Below are positions 58,430 through 64,000 of a DNA stretch of 64,000 nt, in pieces. Both the position numbers and the translations under genes were made by a program. Each line of letters begins with the position of its first letter. The first letter of the stretch is position 1. Under the pieces are notes generated by a model. That model made no database searches and was not told the DNA's origin. It was given only the letters and a program-made list of their open reading frames with translations. This DNA is from Blasia pusilla (Eukaryota; Marchantiophyta; Marchantiopsida; Blasiales): positions 30,566,001 through 30,630,000 of the forward strand of contig CM114273.1 in NCBI GenBank assembly GCA_050084515.1, in the 5' to 3' direction.

Positions 58430-59022
58430 AATAGTGGGATGCTACACAAAGCCGTCTCCATCTCTTGTAACGTGCCTATGCTAGGCCGTGTCGAGTGCTA
58501 CGTAGGCCTGGTAGACGTACTTGCCTCACCCGCTCCTCTAACTACATCTGCGACAACAATACTCCTCAAAGGCCATCTAGGGACCATCAATGGGGTCCAA
58601 AGAGCATCTGACAATGTAAAAGACTGGGAAAGTCTAGCATGCCTGCCAGCCTCTCTCCTCTGGGATCCAACTCCACATCGGATCCTCGTGGCTCAAAAGC
58701 TCTCACAGCGCCTCTCGTAACCACTGCATCTACATCCACATGTACGGTGTTGCACAAAAATCCCATACCTCCTAGATTTCCTGCCATATCTTGGGCCTGA
58801 GTAGATCTAGAAGTTAACACACCCCCTGCATCCAAAATAGATGCAGTCCACACGTCCAATAAGAAATACATCCGTCCTGCTGCCCCGCGTATGACTGAAC
58901 TGGTCGTGGTCCCGACTCCCAATATCCTCCCGTAGCCCTTGATCCCATAACTCTATCTCGAGTAGTGCGTTGCGGTACTGATGGATGTTGAAGATTGAGT
59001 TACACTCAAGCTCATGAGACAC
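58430..59022 (-). pseudogene. presumed gag region of the gypsy element
   Basis: Minus-strand frames read IFNIHQYRNALLEIELWDQG and an Asp/Gly-rich stretch toward 58.59 kb. No zinc knuckle is seen. The assignment rests on position upstream of the protease and on partial homology of 58.56-58.68 kb with the other gypsy copy at 38.54-38.65 kb. Confidence 0.35.
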
Positions 59023-59053
59023 CTGAACTGCTATATTTGATACTCACACGAAG

Positions 59054-59297
59054 TAGGGAAGCTTAATCTTGGTTAGTCAGTTAAGCACGATTATCTTAAC
59101 TAGGGTTAGTTAATCACAATTAGACTAACTCGAGACTATGGTTAAGGGTAGGATTAGGGTTGCTTGTACATACCCTATATAATTGAGAAGAGGACCAGCC
59201 TCCATTCATTCTCTCATTGAAAATTTTGTTGTCCATGATTGTGTGTGTGTGTGAGAGCCGTTTTCTACCAATTATGCTTCTTTAGCAGTTTTCCACA
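59054..59297 (+). repeat. 5' LTR of the copia element
   Basis: Starts with TAGGGAAGCTTAATCTTGGT, also present at 63969 (one difference in the first 20 bases), and ends CCACA directly before the primer-binding site. It holds short repeats of GGTTAG/TTAACTAGGG and a TATATAA box near 59177. The exact left end is uncertain because the canonical TG start could not be placed. Confidence 0.7.
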
Positions 59298-59309
59298 TGG
59301 TATTAGAGC
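59298..59309 (+). other. primer-binding site (initiator tRNA-Met type)
   Basis: TGGTATTAGAGC differs by one base from TGGTATCAGAGC, the copia primer-binding site complementary to the 3' end of initiator methionine tRNA. It begins right after the LTR's CA end. Confidence 0.85.
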
Positions 59310-59825
59310 GGGAGGAGAACATCACTTGAAATTCTTGGTGTTTGAAGAGAGAAGAGAGGCAAGAGAAGGAAAATTTTCAGTTTGGGAGAAGGAATTTTTA
59401 TTCATAGCTCAGTGGGTACAGATTTCAAGTGGAGCTTTGACGGTGATAAAACTTAGGAGGCATTTTTTAGGGCTTTCCTGGTCGATTCAGTCGTCTGGGT
59501 CTGCTTCTTCTAAATTGATGCCAAAGGCTAGATCTACCCATCTTGTAGAGCTCGTTGAGAGCTTTCCAACGCACCAAAAATTGCTCAATTCTGACACTTT
59601 GAGCTCATGCAGGAGCAATTTCAGTGTAGGAAAGTGCAATTAGTGAAGAAAAGTTATGCAGTTTGCTCTTTACGGGACAATTTCGACTAGTTTTTTCATA
59701 CATTTGATCAATTTTGGCAAATTTCAAGTCGATATCTATGTAGGAGTGGTCTATGTATGGAGCAGTAGAATAAAATTATGTTCTTGTGAGTGAAATCGTT
59801 TATCCTGGAGTATACCTCAGCAGCA

Positions 59826-60770
59826 ATCACACGTGAGAAGCTAGACAAGCAGAATTACAATGTCTGGAAGTTTCACATGAAATAATTTCTCGTGGGTCAA
59901 GAACTATGGGAGCTTATCACAGGTGATAAGACCAAGCCAACAGTTGATTCAACAAACTTGAATGTTCGTGCTTAGAACAAACGCGCAAGGTAAGTAATCC
60001 ACTACATTTCAATAACGATCAGTTCGCCAATGATAGGTCATATCCAAGATGTTGATATTCCGAAGGAGGCCTGGGATGCATAGGAAAAGTTTTTCCCGAC
60101 ATCTACAAAGGCCAGAAAGCTTCAATTGAAACAGAAATTGAACGAAGTGAGGAAAGGATCGCAGAGCATCAATGATTATATTTTGAATATCAGACATATT
60201 GTTGATTAGTTGAATAGCATTGGAGTAACAGTAGAAAATGATGATCTGATTTTATTCATTCTTCAAGGCCTTCCAAAGGATTACAAGTCCTTTGAGACCT
60301 CTATCTCTGTGAGAGAGAAGTATCCAATCTTTCAAGAGTTAGTTCCTCTGTTGATCAGTGAAGAGATGCGCCTAGTAAGCAACGGTAGCTCGTCTAGTCT
60401 ACAAGAGAGTGCGCTATTTGCAGGTTATGGATCAAACAGAGGCAGGGGTCGTGGCAGAAACTTCTGTGGTCGTGGTGGATATCAAGCATATGGAGGAAGA
60501 GGCACTCAATATAATGTCACTCAATCAAATACGAACCAATACTAGACACAATCACAAGGTGGTGATGGTGGAAACCGTTGGGGTCGAGGTCAGCAGCAGA
60601 GGGTCCATGGATCTTGCAATTACTATGGGGTAAAGGGTCACTATGAAAAGTTTTGCTTCAGGAAGAAGGCACATATGAGAACAAGAGCCTTACAGCAACA
60701 AAACTATATGGAGCAACAATACAAAGAGCAGTACCAAGAACAACAACATTCACAAACGGAGCATCCCTAG
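59826..60770 (+). pseudogene. copia gag
   Basis: LDKQNYNVWKFHMK and LVGQELWELITGD near 59.85 kb open the UBN2-type gag. KARKLQLKQKLNEVRKGSQS, NIRHIVDQ-like and LILFILQGLPKDYKSFETSI follow (60.1-60.3 kb). A Gly/Arg-rich segment (GRGRGRNFCGRGG) leads to the zinc knuckle CNYYGVKGHYEKFC at about 60.61-60.66 kb. There the second Cys is Tyr, so the knuckle is defective. Several stops interrupt it. The longest open piece is 60210-60545. Confidence 0.75.
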
Positions 60771-60829
60771 GTCATGACTCATCATATGGGAGCTAGACAA
60801 CAGATTGGTACATCAAGAAAGACTCGACA

Positions 60830-61249
60830 GCAGATTGGTACATTGACTCGAGTGCATCAAATCACATGACCTCACAAGTGAAATTGTTCAGTAGTTTGGA
60901 GCCGATGAAAGATCTTGCAATTTTGCTCACGGGAGATGACACTCAATATCATATCACACATACCGGTAAAGTTCCAATAGCATCATATGGTCTTTGTGCT
61001 CTTGGAAATGTTCTCTAGGTTCTTACCATTGCAATAAATGTGATCTCTCTAGGATTGATAGTAGAACAAGGTTATCAAGTGAAGTTTAACGCAGATGATT
61101 GTTTCATTGAAATAATGGATGACCAGACTACAATAGCCAAAGGAACTAGATCTGGCAGAATGTTCACATTAGATGTTTCTATGCTAGAGATTCAAACAGC
61201 AATGTATGGTCAAACCGGCCAACAGGTCACAGATCTAAATGTGGCATAA
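60830..61249 (+). pseudogene. copia protease
   Basis: DWYIDSSASNHMT (about 60830-60868) corresponds to the Trp-x-x-Asp-Ser-Gly-Ala start of copia proteases, with Gly changed to Ser. LTIAINVISLGLIVEQGYQV then KFNADDCFIEIMD continues the usual L-S-V-x-Q-L region to the integrase. A stop near 61017 interrupts it. Confidence 0.65.
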
Positions 61250-62167
61250 AAGAATTGGACATATGAATCTTCAAAGAGTACAAAGTCTTTCATCATATAA
61301 TATAGTAATAGGACTTCCTAAATTAGCGAGTCCTGCTACGTTAGAGGTATATCCTGCTTGCCAATTTGGAAAACAAGTTAGATTTCCTTTTCCAAAGCAA
61401 GGTAGAAGAGAATCCAAGATATTAGAGTTGATCCACAATGATGTGTGGACAACATCACAACATAGCCTTAGTGGTTGCCAGTACTTTGTTTAATTTATTG
61501 ATGACTTCTCTAGGTATATATGGGTATACTTTCTGAAAGCCAAGTTAGAGGTATTCTCAATGTTCCAAACATTCAGAGTTCTAGTAGAAAAGCAGACTAG
61601 ACAACATATTCTAAAATTGCGTTGTGATGGAGGAGGAGAGTATCTTTCAACAGAGTTTGATGATTATTTACGTCAGGATGGCATCCAACGTCAAGTGACT
61701 TGCCGTTACACTCCACAACAAAATGGAGTGGATGAGAAGAAGAATCGACATATTGCTGAAGCGGCACAAGCTATGTTGAATGAGAAGAACATGCCTAAGG
61801 TGTATTGGGTAGAGGCTATAGCATGTGCAATCTTCTTAATCAACCGAACTCCAACAGCAAGAGTTCATGATAAAAATCCTTCCGAAGTCTTCACAGGAAG
61901 TAAACCCAAATTTTCCTTCTTGAAAGTATTTGGCTGTAATTTTTTATGCTCAAGTTCCCATCTGAGAGACATCCGAAATTAGACCCCAAGTGTGAAAGAT
62001 TTATCTTCATTGGCTATGCTGATGGAACTAAGGGGTATAATTGCTACATTCCATCCTCTACGCAGCTTATTATTAATCAGGATGTTGTCTTTGATGAGCT
62101 AAAGTCATGGTATGCTCCATCTGAGCCTATTCCATCTCTAAAATTGTCTGTTGAGGGGAGAATATGA
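61239..62167 (+). pseudogene. copia integrase
   Basis: The GAG-pre-integrase part is KRIGHMNLQRVQSLSSYNIV and PACQFGKQVRFPFPKQG (zinc-binding His and Cys region). The core is HNDVWTT, FIDDFSRYIWVYFLKAK, LRCDGGGEYLSTEFDDYLRQ and YTPQQNGVDEKKNRHIAEAA, giving the Asp, Asp and Glu triad. The stop at 61492 and the frame change near 61970 mark breaks. It continues CERFIFIGYADGTKGYNCYI, the C-terminal part. Confidence 0.85.
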
Positions 62168-63596
62168 CTATAAACCAACAGAAATTGTCTTCAACTTCCC
62201 CAAGTACTAGTGCAGGATTAGGAGAGGTCCTAGATTCATCAGTTAAATCTGTGAGTCCATGGACGGAAAGAATACATATTCACTCTGTTGACACTAGTCC
62301 GAGCTCCACTCAGGTGTTAGAGGCATCTACCTCTAAACAACAACTTTGTAGATCAAGTAGAGTTACACATCCAGTTCATAGATTCATAAATGAAGGCTTC
62401 CTTGCGACACATCATGCATATATGATGACTACCCTTCAAGAGCAGGAGCTGAGTTATTTTGAAGTAGCTGCGAGTAAAGTCGAATGGATTGAAGCTATGG
62501 AGGAAGAGTTTACTGCATTAAGATATCAACAAACATGGGAGTTGGTTGATATACCTTCCAGTAAGGAAGCCATTGGTTGCAAATGGATTTACAAAATCAA
62601 GCGCAATCAAGATGGTACAATTAACAAATACAAAGCAAGATTGGTGGCTAAGGGCTATGTACAACAATATGGTATCGATTCTGAGGAAACATTAGCGTTG
62701 TTGCAAAGACGGCGACTACGAGAACAGTGGTTGCAGTTGCAATAAGTAAGAAGTGGAGATTACATCACATGGACATCAAGAATGCCTTCTTGAATGGAGA
62801 TCTATACGAGGAGGTATATATGACTCAACCACCTGGATACGAGCATCCCAAGTTTCCATTTCGCGTATGTAGGTTGAAGAAAGCTCTATACGGGCTCAAA
62901 CAAGCTCCAAGAGTTTGGCATGGCAAGATTACATACGTCCTACAAGAGTTGGGTTTTAGGGTATGTGATTCTAACTCCTCGTTATATGTCTTGAGAGGAC
63001 AAGATCATATAGTTCTCATTGTGTTGTATGTTGACAATCTCTTGATAATTGGGAGTACTGAAGAAATGGTACAACAAGTCAAGCTTAAGTTACAAGCAGA
63101 ATTTGATATGAAGGACTTGGGAGGACTCAAGTACTTCCTTGGTATTGATTTTATCAAGGTTGGAGAGAGCATGTGGTTACTACAACAAAAATATGCTCTT
63201 CATATGCTTTCAAAATATGGTATGACGGCTTGTAAGCCAATCTCTACACCGTTGGACGAGAGCGTGAAGCTAAGAGTGGATGAAGGAGAGCTGCTTGCAG
63301 ATTCTAATATGTACAAGCACATGGTTGGAAGTTTGATCTATCTAACTATAAGTAGACCAGATTTGAGCTATGTTGTTGGCCTAGTGATCCAGTTTATGCA
63401 AGCACCTCGAAAACCTCACCTTGATGCTATGAGGAGAATTATGCAGTATGCGAAATTCTCTATTCAATTCGGGCTTCAATTTGAACCTTCTCCGAGTTTT
63501 GAATTACAGGGATTCACAGATGTTGATTGGGCAGGAAGCGTGTCTGATCAACACTCCACATCTGGTTATTCATTACTTTGGGAAGTGCAGCTATAA
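62164..63596 (+). pseudogene. copia reverse transcriptase
   Basis: WIEAMEEEFTALRYQQTWEL, GCKWIYKIKRNQDGTINKYK and ARLVAKGYVQQYGID occur in the first frame. After a frame change at about 62.7 kb, HHMDIKNAFLNGDLYEEVYM, LKKALYGLKQAPRVWHGKI and VLYVDNLLIIGSTEEM follow. The active-site box is Tyr-Val-Asp-Asn instead of Asp-Asp. The long second frame, 62727-63596, is open for 289 residues and includes YKHMVGSLIYLTISRPDLSY. Confidence 0.9.
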
Positions 63597-63886
63597 GTTG
63601 GGCTTCAAAGAAGCAACCTACAGTTGCTTTACCTTCAACAGAGGCTGAGTACAAAGGAGCAACCTATGCATCATGTGAGGAGGTGTGGCTTTATCGATTA
63701 CTTGTTGAGATTGGTGTTAGTAACTTAGGACTTAGTGTAATATATGCAGACAATATTAGTAGCATCAAGCTTGCTAATAACCTTGTGTTTCATGCTCGTA
63801 CAAAACATGTTGAGGTGCACTATCATTTTATAAGAGAGAAAGTGCTTGCAGGAGAAATTGATCTTGTGTATATAGGTACAAATTAG
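63500..63886 (+). pseudogene. copia RNase H
   Basis: GFTDVDWAGSVSDQHSTSGY (first Asp) ends in the RT frame. After a frame change, AAISWASKKQPTVALPSTEA then EYKGATYASCEEVWLYRLLV carries the second acidic site, followed by SVIYADNISSIKLANN and ARTKHVEVHYHFIREKV. Ends at 63886, then the TKSLSKDKFEMFRKDLGI tail before the 3' LTR. Confidence 0.85.
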
Positions 63887-63968
63887 CAAATTGTTGACAT
63901 CTTTACAAAGTCATTGTCTAAAGATAAGTTTGAGATGTTTAGAAAGGATTTAGGCATTAGAGATATCT

Positions 63969-64000
63969 TAGGGAAGTTTAATCTTGGTTAGTCAATTAAG
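63969..64000 (+). repeat. start of the 3' LTR of the copia element
   Basis: TAGGGAAGTTTAATCTTGGT and the following TAGTCAATTAAG match the 5' LTR from 59054 with two differences in 32 bases. The rest lies outside the window. Confidence 0.7.

Larger units (their letters stand above)
53440..59022 (-). mobile_element. Ty3/gypsy retrotransposon carrying a cytosine DNA methyltransferase
   Basis: On the minus strand the order is a probable gag segment (59.02-58.4 kb), aspartic protease (58.2-57.95), a linker, C5 cytosine methyltransferase (57.43-56.49), reverse transcriptase (56.13-55.4), RNase H (55.3-54.87), integrase (54.4-53.73) and a C-terminal domain ending near 53.44. RT before integrase identifies Ty3/gypsy. 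All modules contain stops, and frame changes fall at 58.0-57.8, 56.3-56.1 and 54.6-54.3 kb. Its 5' end is cut by the copia LTR at 59054. A related partial copy lies at 37.57-38.75 kb. Confidence 0.85.
59054..64000 (+). mobile_element. Ty1/copia retrotransposon, nearly full length, cut by window end
   Basis: 5' LTR about 59054-59297, primer-binding site 59298-59309, gag about 59.8-60.7 kb, protease 60.83, integrase 61.24-61.97, RT 62.4-63.5, RNase H 63.5-63.89, and the first ~30 bases of the 3' LTR at 63969-64000. Integrase before RT defines copia. About ten stops or frameshifts interrupt the coding region, so the copy is inactive. It interrupts the gypsy element to its left. Confidence 0.9.

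Overview
This is nuclear DNA from a eukaryote, almost certainly a streptophyte (green plant lineage). The evidence is GT-AG introns, a nuclear tRNA-Ile(AAU) without encoded CCA, plant-style Ty1/copia and Ty3/gypsy LTR elements, a LINE, a Mutator-like element with a plant-type SWIM finger, a Helitron with the plant-type CTAG 3' end, and ABRE/G-box promoter motifs. The few host-like genes are ones I do not recognise, and one gypsy element carries a cytosine methyltransferase. I therefore lean (inference only) towards a bryophyte, lycophyte or streptophyte alga rather than a flowering plant. Most of the 64 kb is decayed transposon.

Layout: 0-2.4 kb, a possible gypsy gag fragment (minus strand) with leader/LTR-like DNA. 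4.36-6.05 kb, a three-exon host-like gene for a disordered protein. 8.2-8.7 kb, a broken gene with a possible COR27/28-like motif. 10.5-13.5 kb, a Mutator-like transposase (minus). 14.6-17.9 kb, a decayed zinc-finger ORF (minus). 18.9-19.4 kb, a fragment resembling the RPA70 C-terminal OB fold. About 23.7-24.0 kb, an LTR end. 24.8-28.4 kb, a LINE (minus). 29.6-31.9 kb, a badly decayed copia element. 34.7-37.1 kb, inverted LTR-like repeats with a perfect 28-bp hairpin. 37.6-38.75 kb, a partial gypsy copy (minus). 39.4-42.84 kb, a broken, spliced gene with an N4-cytosine/N6-adenine methyltransferase-like fold (minus), surrounded by a dispersed 25-bp palindromic repeat. 43.0-44.29 kb, a Helitron helicase with its 3' terminus. 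45.6-46.35 and 49.15-49.95 kb, two tandem paralogous two-exon genes for small basic proteins. 50.7-51.0 kb, a tRNA-Ile and a degenerate second copy. 53.4-59.0 kb, a Ty3/gypsy element (minus) with a C5 cytosine methyltransferase between protease and reverse transcriptase. 59.05 kb to the end, a copia element with 5' LTR, primer-binding site, gag, pol and the first bases of its 3' LTR.

The most notable system is the gypsy element at 53.4-59.0 kb. Its pol reads protease, DNMT, RT, RNase H, integrase. The DNMT domain keeps motifs I, IV (Pro-Cys), VI (Glu-Asn-Val), VIII and X in one reading frame, interrupted only by stop codons. A second DNA-methyltransferase-like gene of a different (beta-type) class lies 14 kb away. 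Together with the tandem small basic protein genes and the palindromic repeat family, these are the parts worth follow-up.
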